This document shows, in pieces, positions 8,293 to 18,202 of a stretch of 64,000 nucleotides of DNA. This stretch comes from Achromobacter animicus (GTDB lineage: Bacteria; Pseudomonadota; Gammaproteobacteria; Burkholderiales; Burkholderiaceae_B). Under the pieces are notes generated by a model. The model did not search any database. It was not told the origin of the DNA and worked only from the letters and a program-made list of their open reading frames with translations. Within the stretch, counting starts at the first letter, position 1. Every line of letters begins with the position of its first letter. The stretch lies in contig NZ_CADIJM010000008.1 of NCBI RefSeq assembly GCF_902859585.1, positions 143,976 to 207,975 on the forward strand, written 5' to 3'. The position numbers and the translations under genes were made by a program.

Positions 8293-8493
8293 ATGGCAAA
8301 AAGCAAAAAAGTTGCGAAAAAAGAGGGTTGGATGGGCATTTTGAGGGCGGATTTAGCGCTGCATTGGTTGCTGAGCGAGCCTGCGATTGATGCGGAAATC
8401 AATGAAATCAAAGACTTGTGCAGGTGCTATCGTGGATGGAAAAAATTTTTCGGCGTGTGGAATTTTCCACGCGAGGGCAGCGCGGAAAGTTGA
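8293..8493 (+). CDS. Possible small basic protein (uncertain)
   Basis: An ATG-started frame of 66 codons, MAKSKKVAKKEGWMGILRAD and onward, with a lysine-rich start and four tryptophans. There is no convincing ribosome site, the local base composition is more AT-rich than the flanking genes, and I recognise no family. It overlaps a palindrome (GTGGAATTTTCCAC) near its end. It may be a real small gene or chance. Confidence 0.25.
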   Translation: MAKSKKVAKKEGWMGILRADLALHWLLSEPAIDAEINEIKDLCRCYRGWKKFFGVWNFPREGSAES

Positions 8494-8518
8494 CGCGGAT
8501 CGGCAAGGAAATCGACAC

Positions 8519-8536
8519 ATGAGCACTTATCCATGA
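8519..8536 (+). CDS. Possible five-residue leader peptide MSTYP
   Basis: ATG AGC ACT TAT CCA TGA follows an AAGGAA ribosome site by about 8 bases, and its stop overlaps the ATG of the aldo/keto reductase (ATGA). The reductase itself has no ribosome site at normal distance, so its translation may depend on re-initiation after this short frame. Confidence 0.35.
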   Translation: MSTYP

Positions 8537-9585
8537 GCAGCACAGGCTTTCCCACCGTCGCCCTGGGGCGCACGGACATGAACATCACGCGCATCGGCCT
8601 GGGCGCTTGGGCCATGGGCGGCAACGGGTGGGCGGTGGGCTGGGGGCCGCAGGACGACACCGAATCCATCAAGGCGCTCCGGCACGCGATCGACCGCGGC
8701 ATCAACTGGATCGACACCGCCGCGGTCTACGGCCTGGGCCATTCCGAGGACATCGTGCGGCAGGCGTTGGGCCAGATGCCCGCCAGCGAGCGTCCGTACG
8801 TGTTCACCAAATGCGGCCTGACCTGGTCGCCCGAGCAGCCACAGGCGATGCCGCGGCGCACCGGCGCGCCGTCCAGCATTCGCCGAGAGCTTGAAGGGTC
8901 GTTGCGGCGATTAGGCGTCGAGCGCATCGACCTCTATCAGATGCACTGGCCTGCGGGAGACGGCACGCCGCTGGAGGCGTACTGGCAGGAATTGCTGGAT
9001 CTGAAGCAGGCCGGGAAAGTCCGTGCGGTGGGATTGTCGAACCACAACCTTGCCCAGTTGCAGGCGGCGGAACACCTGGGGCATGTAGACACCCTGCAGC
9101 CGCCGTTCTCGGCAATCCAGCGCGCCGCGGCTATCGACCTCATTCCGTGGTGCGCGGCAAATGGCACGGGCGTGATCGTCTATAGCCCCATGAATTCGGG
9201 CTTGCTGACCGGCAAGTTCAGCGCCGAGCGTGCACGGGCCTTGCCGCCGGACGATTGGCGGGCGCGGCACGCGGATTTCCGGTCGCCCGAGCTGGAGCGC
9301 AACCTGGCGCTGGCCGATGCCTTCAAGCCCATTGCGGAGCGGCACGGCGCCACCGTGGCCGCCGCCGCAGCGGCATGGACGCTGGCGTGGCCGGGTGTGA
9401 CGGGCGCCATTTTGGGGGCGCGCAGCGCATCGCAGGTGGACGGACTGATTGGCGCGGCCGAGCTGGAGCTGGATGCCGACGACATGCAGGCGATTGCAGA
9501 CGCGATTGAAGTCACGGGAGCGGGGATCGGCCCGCTGCGCCCGCCCGACGAAACAGGCTCGCTGCCCGCGAACCTGTTTGCCTGA
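8533..9585 (+). CDS. Aldo/keto reductase
   Basis: The 350-residue product is an NADPH-dependent oxidoreductase of the aldo/keto reductase superfamily, a cytoplasmic (alpha/beta)8 barrel reducing aldehydes or ketones. The catalytic tetrad is visible as Asp61 (WIDTAAVYG), Tyr66, Lys93 (FTKCG) and His138 (YQMHWP). The cofactor region GAILGARSASQV near the C-terminus is also typical. Length is normal for the larger bacterial subgroup. The start at 8533 overlaps the stop of a five-codon frame that owns the nearest ribosome site. The physiological substrate is unknown. Confidence 0.92.
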   Translation: MSSTGFPTVALGRTDMNITRIGLGAWAMGGNGWAVGWGPQDDTESIKALRHAIDRGINWIDTAAVYGLGHSEDIVRQALGQMPASERPYVFTKCGLTWSPEQPQAMPRRTGAPSSIRRELEGSLRRLGVERIDLYQMHWPAGDGTPLEAYWQELLDLKQAGKVRAVGLSNHNLAQLQAAEHLGHVDTLQPPFSAIQRAAAIDLIPWCAANGTGVIVYSPMNSGLLTGKFSAERARALPPDDWRARHADFRSPELERNLALADAFKPIAERHGATVAAAAAAWTLAWPGVTGAILGARSASQVDGLIGAAELELDADDMQAIADAIEVTGAGIGPLRPPDETGSLPANLFA

Positions 9586-9658
9586 AGGAAGTCAGCCGCG
9601 CCGGGAAATCAGTCGCGCGGGGACGTAGGTGCTGCGTGGAATCAGCCGAACCGTGGAA

Positions 9659-11287
9659 TCAGCCGCGGCGCGGGCGGCGGGCGCTGCCCACGGCCGCGAT
9701 CAGCGCCAGACCGATCAGCGCCAGCGCGGTCTTGTCCCCAAAACGCGCGTAGGGCGTGAGCCCCGTCATGCCCTGCACCGATACCGGCAGCACACCCGCC
9801 TGCAACGGCGCGAGTTGGGCGGCAACCTGGCCCTTTGCGTCGATGGCGGCGGTGATGCCGGTGTTGGTGGCGGTCAGCATCGGGCGCGCGGTCTCGATGG
9901 TGCGCAGCCGGCCGATCTGCAGATGCTGCCGCAGCGCCCAGCTATCGCCGAACCAGCCCAGGTTGCTGACGTTGACCAGGATGGTCGCGCCGGGCTCGCC
10001 GTTGGGGCCGGGCTGCAACGCGGGCAGCAGGTCGGGACCGAAGAGGTCTTCGTAGCAGATGTTGAACGCGATGTGCTGGCCGCCGACGGCAAACGGGGTC
10101 TGGCGTTCGCCGCCGCGATCGAAGTCGCCCAGCGGGATGTTCAGCATCTCGACAAACCAGTGAAAGCCGGGCGGCACGTATTCGCCCCACGGCACCAGGT
10201 GGCGCTTGTCGTAGCGCATGGCGGTGTTGCCGCGCACCAGCTGTTCAACGGGCGTGGCGCCGTCAAAACCGATGACACTGTTGGTATAGCGCTCGCGGCC
10301 GTTGACGCGGTCATGCAGCGGCACGCCCATCGCGATGACGGTGTTGCGTTGGCCGGCCAGGTCGCGCCAGACTTCCCAGACGCGCGGATCGAGCTGGTCC
10401 TGGAAGATGGGCACCACTGTTTCCGGCAGGATCACCAATTGTGGCGCAGGTACGCCGGGCGCCGCGGGCAGGGCCGTCAGCTCCAGATGGCGCCGCAGGC
10501 TTTGCTCGAGGAGCGCAGGATCGAATTTCTGCGATTGTCCGATGTTGCCCTGCACGAGCCGCACGTTGAGCGGGTCGCCTACCGGCGCCGACCAGTCGAT
10601 GCGGGACAGCGGCCAGCCCGCCGCAGCGAGCGCCACCGCGACGCCAGCGGCCAGCGCGTGGCGCGGACCCATGCCGGCCGTGCGCGAAGGCTGCCACAGG
10701 CTTGCCGCCGCCGCCGCGACGAATGCGGCCAGGAATGCCATGCCGTGCACGCCGAGCAGCGGCGCCCAGCCTGCAATGGGGCTGTCGACCTGCGCATAGC
10801 CGATGTTCAGCCACGGAAAGCCGGTGAGCAGCACCGAACGCAGCCATTCGAACGCGCCCCACATCGCAGCCCAGGCCAGCGTGGCGGCCAGGATGCGGGA
10901 CGGGGGGGAATCGGCGGACAGCGGCGCGTAGCGGCGCGCCAGCGCATTGGCGGTCGCGGGAAACAGGGCCAGGAATGCCGACAGCGCCAGCACGGCCGCG
11001 ACAGCCAGCGGTGCGGCAAGATCGCCGTAGCGGTGCAGGCTGATGAAGATCCAATACAACCCGAGCGCGTAGCTGGCAAAGTTGAACAGCCAGCCGCGTA
11101 GCCACGCCTGACGCGCCGACGGCGCATACAGCGTGACGCGCGCCAGCAAGGCCAGCGCGGCGATCTGGGTGAACGCCAGCGCCCACCCGGGCAGCGGGCC
11201 GGGGGCAAAGGTCAGGGCGTGGACGGCGCCCGCCAGCACGAGGCCGGCGGCGCCACGCAGGAGTCGGCCGCGCGGGGTGCTGGTCAT
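9659..11287 (-). CDS. lnt: Apolipoprotein N-acyltransferase
   Basis: Lnt adds the third acyl chain to the N-terminal cysteine of lipoproteins in the inner membrane, the step needed for Lol sorting. The N-terminal 230 residues hold six or more membrane helices, followed by a periplasmic nitrilase-type domain. The catalytic triad is visible as Glu289 (LPETVVP), Lys361 ([12 protein letters not shown]) and Cys411 ([10 protein letters not shown]). Its start overlaps the end of corC by 4 bp (ATGA), the classic ybeZYX-lnt order. A final membrane helix lies near the C-terminus ([13 protein letters not shown]). Confidence 0.95.
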   Translation of the reverse strand: MTSTPRGRLLRGAAGLVLAGAVHALTFAPGPLPGWALAFTQIAALALLARVTLYAPSARQAWLRGWLFNFASYALGLYWIFISLHRYGDLAAPLAVAAVLALSAFLALFPATANALARRYAPLSADSPPSRILAATLAWAAMWGAFEWLRSVLLTGFPWLNIGYAQVDSPIAGWAPLLGVHGMAFLAAFVAAAAASLWQPSRTAGMGPRHALAAGVAVALAAAGWPLSRIDWSAPVGDPLNVRLVQGNIGQSQKFDPALLEQSLRRHLELTALPAAPGVPAPQLVILPETVVPIFQDQLDPRVWEVWRDLAGQRNTVIAMGVPLHDRVNGRERYTNSVIGFDGATPVEQLVRGNTAMRYDKRHLVPWGEYVPPGFHWFVEMLNIPLGDFDRGGERQTPFAVGGQHIAFNICYEDLFGPDLLPALQPGPNGEPGATILVNVSNLGWFGDSWALRQHLQIGRLRTIETARPMLTATNTGITAAIDAKGQVAAQLAPLQAGVLPVSVQGMTGLTPYARFGDKTALALIGLALIAAVGSARRPRRG

Positions 11288-12174
11288 GCGTCGGTGGCGG
11301 GTGCTTCGGTCTGGGGTGTGGCCAGGCGCTTGACGCGCAGCCAGATGGCCCGGCGGGCGTCGCCGCGCGCCACTTCAAGGCGCAGGCCGTCGAAATCGGC
11401 GTGGTCGCCGCGGCGCGGAATACGGCCCAATTGGCCGCCCATCCAGCCGCCCACGCTGTCGTACTCGTCGTCGGGCAGTTGGCAGCCGAACACTTCGTTG
11501 AAGTGCGAGATGTCGGTGGCCGCGAGCACGCGCCACTGGTTCTCGCCTTCGGGGAAGATGGAATCTTCTTCAGTCTCGTCGAACTCGTCTTCGATGTCGC
11601 CGACGATCTGTTCCAGCACGTCTTCCATCGTCACCAGGCCCGAAATGCCGCCATGCTCGTCAATGACGATGGCCTGGTGGTTGCGGCTGGCGCGGAACTC
11701 GTGCAGCAGCACGTTCAAGCGTTTGGATTCGGGAATGAAGACGGCGGGGCGGACCAGCGTGCGCATTTCGATGTTGGGCTCGAGCATGCAGCGCAGCAGA
11801 TCCTTGGCCAGCAGGATGCCGATGATGTTGTCGCGATCGCCCTCGTAGACGGGGAACCGCGAATGCGCGGTTTCGATCACCGAAGCCACCAGGTACGGGA
11901 TGGGCTGCGTGACATCGAGCAGATCCATGCGCGAGCGCGGGACCATGATGTCGCCGACAGTGCCCTCGGACACGGCGAGCGCGCCCTTGATCATCTTGTA
12001 CGACTCCGCGTCGAGCAACTGGCGTTCGTGCGCGGCTTCGAGGACGGCCTTGATGCCTTCGCGGTCCTCGGGCTCTTTGCGCACAAGGGAAAGCAGGCGG
12101 TCTAGGAGGGATTTGGTGGCGGGTTTGGTAGAGCGAGCAGGCGTCGCTTCGGGAGCAGGGTAAGGGTCAGACAT
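11284..12174 (-). CDS. corC: CorC/YbeX-family CBS-domain protein
   Basis: The 296-residue cytoplasmic protein has a CBS pair (about 75-195, with [12 protein letters not shown] and [30 protein letters not shown]) and a C-terminal CorC_HlyC transporter-associated domain. In enterobacteria YbeX/CorC has been tied to magnesium/cobalt efflux and to ribosome function together with YbeY/YbeZ. I start at [10 protein letters not shown] (12174); an ATG 84 bp upstream is possible but extends into sequence without coding character. It overlaps lnt by 4 bp. Confidence 0.9.
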   Translation of the reverse strand: MSDPYPAPEATPARSTKPATKSLLDRLLSLVRKEPEDREGIKAVLEAAHERQLLDAESYKMIKGALAVSEGTVGDIMVPRSRMDLLDVTQPIPYLVASVIETAHSRFPVYEGDRDNIIGILLAKDLLRCMLEPNIEMRTLVRPAVFIPESKRLNVLLHEFRASRNHQAIVIDEHGGISGLVTMEDVLEQIVGDIEDEFDETEEDSIFPEGENQWRVLAATDISHFNEVFGCQLPDDEYDSVGGWMGGQLGRIPRRGDHADFDGLRLEVARGDARRAIWLRVKRLATPQTEAPATDA

Positions 12175-12344
12175 CGTCCGGGAGGACAAGTTAGGGAGGA
12201 GCCAGCATAACCGATACTGGCCCTTCGTTTCTAACGCCGGCCCGGAAAATGGCTGCAATGGACGCGATCTGCGCCTTGCTGCACGCCATTTGCCGGCATT
12301 TTCTCAGGGTTGTCCCGAGGCTGCCGGCACGCGGGCGGCGGCGG

Positions 12345-12818
12345 TCAGTCGGCCACGTACGGATCGGCAATGCCCATCTGCGCAAGCGTCGCGGTTTCCA
12401 GGGCTTCCATGCGCTTGGCTTCGCGCGCTTTGATGTGGTCGTAGCCCAGCGAATGCAGCACGCCGTGGATGGTGAGGTGCGCGGCGTGGTCCAGCAGCGT
12501 CTTGCGCTGCTCGCGGGCCTCGCGCACCAGCACGGGCACGCACATGACGATGTCGCCGCGCGCCACGCCCACGGGATCGACGCCGTACTCGAAGGTCAGC
12601 ACGTTGGTGGCGTAGTCGCGGCCGCGGAAGTCGCGATTCAGGCGGCGGCCCTCGGCCGCGCCGACCAGCCGCAGGCTCAGTTCAGCGGCCGAAAACTCGA
12701 CCAGGCCGTCTTCAAAGGCGGCGCCCAGCGCGCGCTCTGCCCAGCGGCGCAGGCGCCAGCGGGGCAGGCGGGCCTCTTCGACGCCGTACTGCACGGACAG
12801 GGACAGCTCAGGCTTCAT
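12345..12818 (-). CDS. ybeY: Endoribonuclease YbeY
   Basis: YbeY is a zinc-dependent endoribonuclease for 16S rRNA 3' maturation and ribosome quality control. The metal site HGVLHSLGYDH (H-x3-H-x5-H) is complete near the C-terminus and the 157-residue length is normal. I start at [12 protein letters not shown] (12818), which overlaps the end of ybeZ by 11 bp. The 170 bp between this gene and corC contain no gene that I can support. Confidence 0.95.
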   Translation of the reverse strand: MKPELSLSVQYGVEEARLPRWRLRRWAERALGAAFEDGLVEFSAAELSLRLVGAAEGRRLNRDFRGRDYATNVLTFEYGVDPVGVARGDIVMCVPVLVREAREQRKTLLDHAAHLTIHGVLHSLGYDHIKAREAKRMEALETATLAQMGIADPYVAD

Positions 12819-13833
12819 CTTCGGCTGCGCGGTCGTAAGCGTCGACAATGCGGGCGACCAGGGGGTGGCGCACGACATCGCGGCTGGTGAACTTGGTGGT
12901 GGCGATGCCCTGGACGTCATGCAGCACCTTGACCGCATGCGCCAGCCCGCTTTCCTGGCCGCGCGGCAGGTCGACCTGCGACGGGTCGCCGGTGATGACC
13001 GCCTTGCTGCCGAAGCCGATCCGCGTCAGGAACATCTTCATCTGCTCGGGCGTCGTGTTCTGCGCCTCGTCGAGGATGACAAAGGCGTGGTTCAGCGTGC
13101 GGCCGCGCATGTAGGCCAGCGGGGCGATCTCGATGGTCTGCTTCTCGAACAGGCGCTGGACCTTTTCGAAGCCCATCAGGTCGTACAGCGCGTCATACAG
13201 CGGGCGCAGGTACGGGTCGACCTTTTGCGCCAGGTCGCCAGGCAGAAAGCCCAGGCGTTCGCCGGCTTCGACGGCGGGGCGGGTCAGCACCAGGCGCTGC
13301 ACCGTGTCGCGTTCCATGGCGTCGATGGCGCAGGCCACGGCCAGCCAGGTTTTGCCCGTGCCGGCAGGACCGACGCCGAACGTGATGTCGTGCTTGAGGA
13401 TGTTGTTCAGGTAGTCGCGCTGGCGCGGCGTGCGCGGGCGCAGGTCGCTGCGCTTGGTGCGCAGCGCGATGCCGTCGCTTTCATCGTCCAGGGCGGGCAG
13501 GGCGTCCAGTTCCCTGGCCTGCTCTTCCTTGAGCTTGCCTTCCTGGCGGCCCACCCCGATCTCGACCAATCCAAGCTGGATGTCATCGATGGACAGGGCG
13601 CGGTGCACGGCCTGTTCGTGGAAGCGGCGCAGGATGCGGCCCGCCAGTTCGGCCCGCTCGCCTTCGATGGTGACGCGGCTGCCGCGGCGGGACAGCTTGA
13701 CGGTCATGCCGTCGGCCAGTTGCCGCAGGTTCTCGTCCAGGGGGCCGCAGAGATTGGCCAGGTGGGTGTTGTCGCCGTCCAGGTTGACGATGACGGGCAT
13801 GCTGCGACGCGCGCGGGGGCGGGGTGTGGTCAT
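12808..13833 (-). CDS. ybeZ: PhoH-like ATPase YbeZ
   Basis: This P-loop ATPase of the PhoH family works with YbeY in rRNA processing. Walker A is GPAGTGKT at residues 155-162 and Walker B is FVILDEAQN at 251-259. A small N-terminal KH-like segment precedes the ATPase domain. The 341-residue length is usual. The start overlaps the stop of miaB by 4 bp and the stop overlaps ybeY, so the three genes are tightly coupled. Confidence 0.94.
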   Translation of the reverse strand: MTTPRPRARRSMPVIVNLDGDNTHLANLCGPLDENLRQLADGMTVKLSRRGSRVTIEGERAELAGRILRRFHEQAVHRALSIDDIQLGLVEIGVGRQEGKLKEEQARELDALPALDDESDGIALRTKRSDLRPRTPRQRDYLNNILKHDITFGVGPAGTGKTWLAVACAIDAMERDTVQRLVLTRPAVEAGERLGFLPGDLAQKVDPYLRPLYDALYDLMGFEKVQRLFEKQTIEIAPLAYMRGRTLNHAFVILDEAQNTTPEQMKMFLTRIGFGSKAVITGDPSQVDLPRGQESGLAHAVKVLHDVQGIATTKFTSRDVVRHPLVARIVDAYDRAAEDEA

Positions 13834-15272
13834 TCAGCCTCTTGCGAAGTGCGGTCCACGTCGGCCACGCGGGCACGCAGCGAATTCGTGTGCGCCTCGG
13901 TGATGACGACGTCGACCATTTGTCCGATGAGCCGCGCGGGCGCGGGGAAATTGACGATGCGGTTGTTCTCGGTGCGGCCCATGAGTTCGTTCGGGTCGCG
14001 GCGCGAGGGGCCTTCGACCAGCAGGCGCTGACGCGTGCCCACCATGTTGCGGGCGATCGTTGCCGCTTGGTCGTTGATGAGCGCCTGCAGGCGCTGCAGA
14101 CGGCGCAGCTTAACGTCCTGCGGGGTGTCGTCGGTGAGGTCCGCGGCGGGCGTGCCCGGGCGGCGCGAGTACACGAACGAGAACGAGGTGTCGAAGCCGA
14201 CGTCCTCGATCAGCTTGAGCGTCTTTTCGAAGTCTTCCTCGGTCTCGCCGGGAAAGCCCACGATGAAGTCCGAGGACAGCGTCAGATTCGGGCGGGCGGC
14301 GCGCAGGCGGCGCACGACGGACTTGAATTCCAGCGTGGTGTAGCCGCGCTTCATGCCGGCCAGCACGCGGTCGCTGCCGGCTTGCACGGGCAGGTGCAGG
14401 AACGACACCAGCTTGGGCAGGCGGGCGTAGGCGTCCACCATGCGCTGGGTCATTTCCTTGGGGTGCGAGGTCGTGTAGCGGATGCGCTCGATGCCGGGGA
14501 TTTCATGCACGTATTCCAGCAGCATCGCAAAGTCGGCGATCTCGTCGGAGTCCGCCATGCGGCCGCGGTAGGCGTTCACGTTCTGGCCCAGCAGCGTCAC
14601 TTCCTTGACGCCCTGGTCCGCCAGGTCGGCCACTTCGATCAGGACGTCATCGAATGGGCGCGAGACCTCTTCGCCGCGTGTGTAGGGCACGACGCAGAAA
14701 CTGCAGTATTTGCTACAGCCTTCCATGATCGAGACAAATGCCGTGGCGCCTTCGACGCGCGGCGGCGGCATGTTGTCGAACTTTTCGATCTCGGGAAAGC
14801 TGATGTCGACCTGCGAACGGCCTTCGTCGCGGCGGCGCTTGATGAGGTCAGGCAGGCGGTGCAGGGTCTGCGGTCCGAACACCACGTCGACATACGGCGC
14901 GCGTTTGACGATGGCCTCGCCTTCCTGGCTGGCGACACAGCCGCCCACGCCGATGACGAGGTTCGGATTGGTCTTCTTCAGGTGTTGCACGCGGCCCAGA
15001 TCCGAAAACACCTTTTCCTGCGCCTTTTCGCGCACGGAACAGGTGTTGAACAGGATGACGTCCGCCTCTTCCGGGTTGTCGGTCAGTTCGAGCCCGCCCT
15101 GGTCCTCGCGCAGCACGTCGGCCATCTTGTCCGAGTCGTACTCGTTCATCTGGCAGCCGAAGGTGCGGATGTACAGCTTGCGGGGGGAGCCGGCGCCGGG
15201 AGTGGCCGAAGGCAGGGCGGCGGAGACGCCGTCGCGGGGATTGCCCGCGCGCTTGAGAGAGGTTTCTTGCAT
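13830..15272 (-). CDS. miaB: tRNA methylthiotransferase MiaB
   Basis: MiaB is a radical-SAM enzyme converting i6A37 to ms2i6A37 in tRNAs that read UNN codons. The N-terminal UPF0004 domain has its three cluster cysteines (Cys40, Cys78, Cys112). The radical-SAM motif CSKYCSFC gives Cys186, Cys190 and Cys193, and a TRAM domain ends the protein. The 480 residues include a short N-terminal extension of about 30 residues before the conserved [16 protein letters not shown]. It is the first gene of the miaB-ybeZ-ybeY-corC-lnt string. Confidence 0.96.
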   Translation of the reverse strand: MQETSLKRAGNPRDGVSAALPSATPGAGSPRKLYIRTFGCQMNEYDSDKMADVLREDQGGLELTDNPEEADVILFNTCSVREKAQEKVFSDLGRVQHLKKTNPNLVIGVGGCVASQEGEAIVKRAPYVDVVFGPQTLHRLPDLIKRRRDEGRSQVDISFPEIEKFDNMPPPRVEGATAFVSIMEGCSKYCSFCVVPYTRGEEVSRPFDDVLIEVADLADQGVKEVTLLGQNVNAYRGRMADSDEIADFAMLLEYVHEIPGIERIRYTTSHPKEMTQRMVDAYARLPKLVSFLHLPVQAGSDRVLAGMKRGYTTLEFKSVVRRLRAARPNLTLSSDFIVGFPGETEEDFEKTLKLIEDVGFDTSFSFVYSRRPGTPAADLTDDTPQDVKLRRLQRLQALINDQAATIARNMVGTRQRLLVEGPSRRDPNELMGRTENNRIVNFPAPARLIGQMVDVVITEAHTNSLRARVADVDRTSQEAE

Positions 15273-15340
15273 GATGGTCGCCGTGACGGGTGTAGATCCC
15301 GGGGGCTGGAAAGGGGGAAAGGGCGGATTTTAACCCTTGC

Positions 15341-15358
15341 CCAAGAATTGTTTCTTGG
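15341..15358. repeat. Inverted repeat between divergent miaB and PAP2 genes
   Basis: CCAAGAA-TTGT-TTCTTGG is a perfect 7-bp inverted repeat in the 169-bp divergent region. A TAAAAT box for miaB lies next to it on the minus strand (about 15328-15333) and another for the PAP2 gene at 15411-15416. It could be an operator or an RNA hairpin. Confidence 0.45.
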
Positions 15359-15441
15359 ACGCGCGCGCGTTGGCCGTTACGATAGCGGTCCGCGCGCCCG
15401 CAGGCGCCGGTAAAATCCCTTTTTTCTCCCGAGCGGCACCG

Positions 15442-16209
15442 ATGAATTCCAATCGCCTTACGCCTCCGGCAGCCGCTCCGTCCCTCGCTGGCGGGACCGG
15501 TTCCGCAGTCCAGGACGAATACCGAAATCCGTACCCCGCGTCCGTGTGGGCGCTGCTGGCGGGCGCGCTGGCGCTGGCCGCCGCGGCGTGTGCGCTGTGG
15601 GTCGACCTGCCGCTGGCCATCTGGATCCAGAAATCGGTGTCGGAAGGCGTCGACCAGTCCTTTGAATGGGTGGGCGAGCTGGGCGAAAGCGGCCATTACA
15701 TCGTCATGGCGCTGGCGTTCTACGTGACCGGCCTGGTGGGCCTGGCGCGCGGATGGCGCAATCCGCTGCGTGTCAGCTATGCCGCCATGGCGCGCGGCAG
15801 CTTGCTGATGCTGTCGACCATGGCGGTCGGCGGGCTGGTGGTGCTGGTGCTCAAACGCACCGTGGCCCGGGCGCGGCCCGAGTTGTTCTTCGAGCAAGGC
15901 ATTTACGGGCTGGGCGAATCGTTCTCGCGCGCTCAGCAGTTCAATTCCTTTCCGTCCAGCCACACCTACGCGGCCTTCTCCGTGGCGGTGGTGTTGGGCA
16001 TTCTGGCGCCGCGTTGGCGCTGGGTGTTCCTGCTGCTGGCGGCGCTGGTGGCGATCAGCCGGCTGGTGAACCTGGATCACTACCTGTCGGACGTCATGAC
16101 GGCTGCCGGCATCGCCGTGCTGGTCGGGCACTATCTGGCCCCCCGCGTGCTGTGCAGCAAGTATCAATGGCCGCTGCGCGCGCCGTGGCGCTGGTGGAAG
16201 AAAGGCTAA
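15442..16209 (+). CDS. PAP2-family membrane phosphatase
   Basis: The 255-residue integral membrane protein carries the three acid-phosphatase signature blocks: KRTVARARPE (K-x6-RP), PSSHTYAAFS (PSGH type) and SRLVNLDHYLSD (SR-x5-H-x3-D). Members of this family dephosphorylate undecaprenyl pyrophosphate, phosphatidic acid or lipid A intermediates at the periplasmic face. Which of these applies is not decided by sequence. I start at MNSNRLTPPA (15442), since the longer frame upstream overlaps the promoter area. A strong terminator follows the stop. Confidence 0.88.
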   Translation: MNSNRLTPPAAAPSLAGGTGSAVQDEYRNPYPASVWALLAGALALAAAACALWVDLPLAIWIQKSVSEGVDQSFEWVGELGESGHYIVMALAFYVTGLVGLARGWRNPLRVSYAAMARGSLLMLSTMAVGGLVVLVLKRTVARARPELFFEQGIYGLGESFSRAQQFNSFPSSHTYAAFSVAVVLGILAPRWRWVFLLLAALVAISRLVNLDHYLSDVMTAAGIAVLVGHYLAPRVLCSKYQWPLRAPWRWWKKG

Positions 16210-16233
16210 GGCATCACCTGGACGCCAGAGAAG

Positions 16234-16268
16234 ACCGCGGGAGGCAGATCATCCCGCGGTTTTTTTTC
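16234..16268 (+). terminator. Intrinsic terminator after the PAP2 gene
   Basis: ACCGCGGGA and TCCCGCGGT form a perfect 9-bp stem around a 9-base loop and are followed by an unbroken T-run to 16268. The 130 bp between this site and the next gene hold nothing that I can identify. Confidence 0.9.
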
Positions 16269-16402
16269 GTTCGTTGAAAGGCGTCGTCGCGAGGCATGGC
16301 GTACAGGGACGGATACTCCAGGGCGGCAGGCTGTGGATGCAACCAAGGCGTCCGGCCCCGGAAGCACCCAACGCGCGTCAGGTCACGGCTACACCGCAGG
16401 CG

Positions 16403-17080
16403 TCACGTCAGCAGCTTGATTCCGGACGGCGTTTCGATCTGCGCGCGCAGGCGGGGCGGGCCATCGGCCTGCTCGACGTCGATCAGGCTATCCGCACCCA
16501 TCCAGGCGAGCCCCTGGCGCAGCAGCGAGGCGCGGGGGTGGCAGCCGGTCAGACGCAGCAGCCGCAGCGGCTGGCGCGGCAACGTCGCACCCGGCGTGTT
16601 TTCCACGTCCCATTGGATCAGCGTCGGCAGCAGGCCTTCGCCGGCCTCGTAACCGGCTTCGCGCCACGCCGGCAGGCTGCCGTCATCCGGCACGGTCAGG
16701 CGCCAGCGCAGGTCGCCGCGCGTCATGGCGATGGCGGGTGGCAGCCGGTTGGGGTGTTCGGCCTGCATGCGCGTCAGGTCCAGCGGCGCCTCCACGCGCG
16801 CGGCCCAATGGGCCAGGAATGGCCCTTGTTCGATGCGTGCGCGCACGTCGCCCTGGTCCAGCCCGAACCAGCGGGGGCGATCAGGCGCCGGCGCATCGGG
16901 ATCGATGGCAATGACTTCCAGGTACACGCCGTCCGCCATGCCCAGCACCCGGTTATGGGTGCCCATGCGCGGATGCGCCCCGCCGCCCTGCGACGTGATG
17001 CCGAGCAGGCCGGCAACATATTCGGTGCCGCTGGCGAGGTCCGCGGCGGCGATGACGATGTGGTCGATGGAGAGTTTCAT
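16403..17080 (-). CDS. VOC-superfamily protein, Glyoxalase-like domain
   Basis: The 225-residue product begins MKLSIDHIVIAAADLASGTE, the typical first strand of a glyoxalase/bleomycin-resistance fold, with a metal-type His at residue 7. The YLEVIAIDPDAP block suggests the Glyoxalase_3 subgroup. Both a Met at 17080 and one three codons earlier (17089) could start it; neither has a good ribosome site. Substrate is unknown. It stands alone, divergent from nothing and convergent with the PAP2 gene. Confidence 0.75.
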   Translation of the reverse strand: MKLSIDHIVIAAADLASGTEYVAGLLGITSQGGGAHPRMGTHNRVLGMADGVYLEVIAIDPDAPAPDRPRWFGLDQGDVRARIEQGPFLAHWAARVEAPLDLTRMQAEHPNRLPPAIAMTRGDLRWRLTVPDDGSLPAWREAGYEAGEGLLPTLIQWDVENTPGATLPRQPLRLLRLTGCHPRASLLRQGLAWMGADSLIDVEQADGPPRLRAQIETPSGIKLLT

Positions 17081-17166
17081 GAGGGGCATGGTAACGAATC
17101 CGTGGATTGCCGTGCCCGGATACTTTCAAGGGATCCGCTCAGAGGCACTGCCCGAACGTCAAAAGA

Positions 17167-17192
17167 AAAACCCGTCGCAAGCGACGGGTTTT
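17167..17192 (-). terminator. Terminator of the sec operon
   Basis: AAAACCCGTCGC and GCGACGGGTTTT form a 12-bp stem with a 2-base centre just downstream of secF. The minus-strand right arm runs into TTTTTC. The symmetry makes it potentially active in both directions. Confidence 0.88.
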
Positions 17193-17212
17193 GCATGTCA
17201 GCAGGCCGGCAA

Positions 17213-18148
17213 TCAGGCGACTTCGCCTTCCTCGCCTTCCTTCTTGACCGGCTTGACCAGGTCTTCGCGCTTGACGCCCATCCACATGGCCAGCGCGGCG
17301 GCGACGAACACCGACGAGTAGATGCCGAACCAGATGCCGATGGTCAGGGCCATGGCGAAGTAGTGCAGGGTGGGGCCGCCGAAGAACAGCATGGCCAGCA
17401 CCATCATCTGGGTCGAACCGTGGGTGATGATGGTCCGCGAGATGGTCTGGGTGATGGCGCTGTTGATCACTTCGTGCACGTCCGCCTTGCGGTACTTGCG
17501 GAAGTTTTCACGGATCCGGTCCATGATGACCACGGATTCGTTCACGGAGTAACCCAGCACGGCCAGCACGCCGGCCAGCACCGCCAGCGAGAACTCCCAC
17601 TGGAAGAACGCGAAGAAGCCGAGGATGATGACCACGTCGTGCAGGTTGGCGATGACGCCGGCGACCGCGAACTTCCATTCGAAGCGGAAGCCGAGATAGA
17701 TCATGATGCCGATCACGACGACCAGCAGGGCCATCAGGCCGTTGTGCAGCAGTTCTTGCCCGACCTGCGGGCCCACGAACTCGACGCGGCGCAGTTCCAC
17801 GCCCGAGTCGGCGGCCTTCAGTGCGGCCATGACGGTCTCGCTCTGCGTGGCGGACGTCTGGCCTTCCTGCAGGGGCAGGCGGATCATGACGTCGTGCGAG
17901 GTGCCGAAGTTCTGGACCTGGAAGTCGGTGTAGCCCAGCTTGGACACCACGCCGCGCACGTTTTCAAGCTGTGCGGTCTGGGCGTAGTTGACTTCCATGA
18001 CCGTGCCGCCGGTGAACTCGATCGACAGGTGAAAGCCGCGCGTGACGATGAAGAAGACCGCCAGCAGGAAGGTGACGAGACTGATGATGTTCAGCACCAG
18101 CGCATGGCGCATGAACGGGATGGTGCGGTGAATCCGGAAAAATTCCAT
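17213..18148 (-). CDS. secF: Protein translocase subunit SecF
   Basis: SecF pairs with SecD to drive late protein export with the proton motive force. The 311-residue protein has an N-terminal helix, a periplasmic P1-like domain with FTGGTVMEV, and five C-terminal helices containing VLGYSVNESVVIMDRIRENFR, the conserved RND-type motif. The C-terminus is lysine/glutamate-rich, as usual. It follows secD by 54 bp. Confidence 0.97.
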   Translation of the reverse strand: MEFFRIHRTIPFMRHALVLNIISLVTFLLAVFFIVTRGFHLSIEFTGGTVMEVNYAQTAQLENVRGVVSKLGYTDFQVQNFGTSHDVMIRLPLQEGQTSATQSETVMAALKAADSGVELRRVEFVGPQVGQELLHNGLMALLVVVIGIMIYLGFRFEWKFAVAGVIANLHDVVIILGFFAFFQWEFSLAVLAGVLAVLGYSVNESVVIMDRIRENFRKYRKADVHEVINSAITQTISRTIITHGSTQMMVLAMLFFGGPTLHYFAMALTIGIWFGIYSSVFVAAALAMWMGVKREDLVKPVKKEGEEGEVA

Positions 18149-18202
18149 TTTTCGCCTTCGGTTCTTTTCTGTGGCGGACGGCCCGGGCCGTCCGCCCTAT
18201 TT

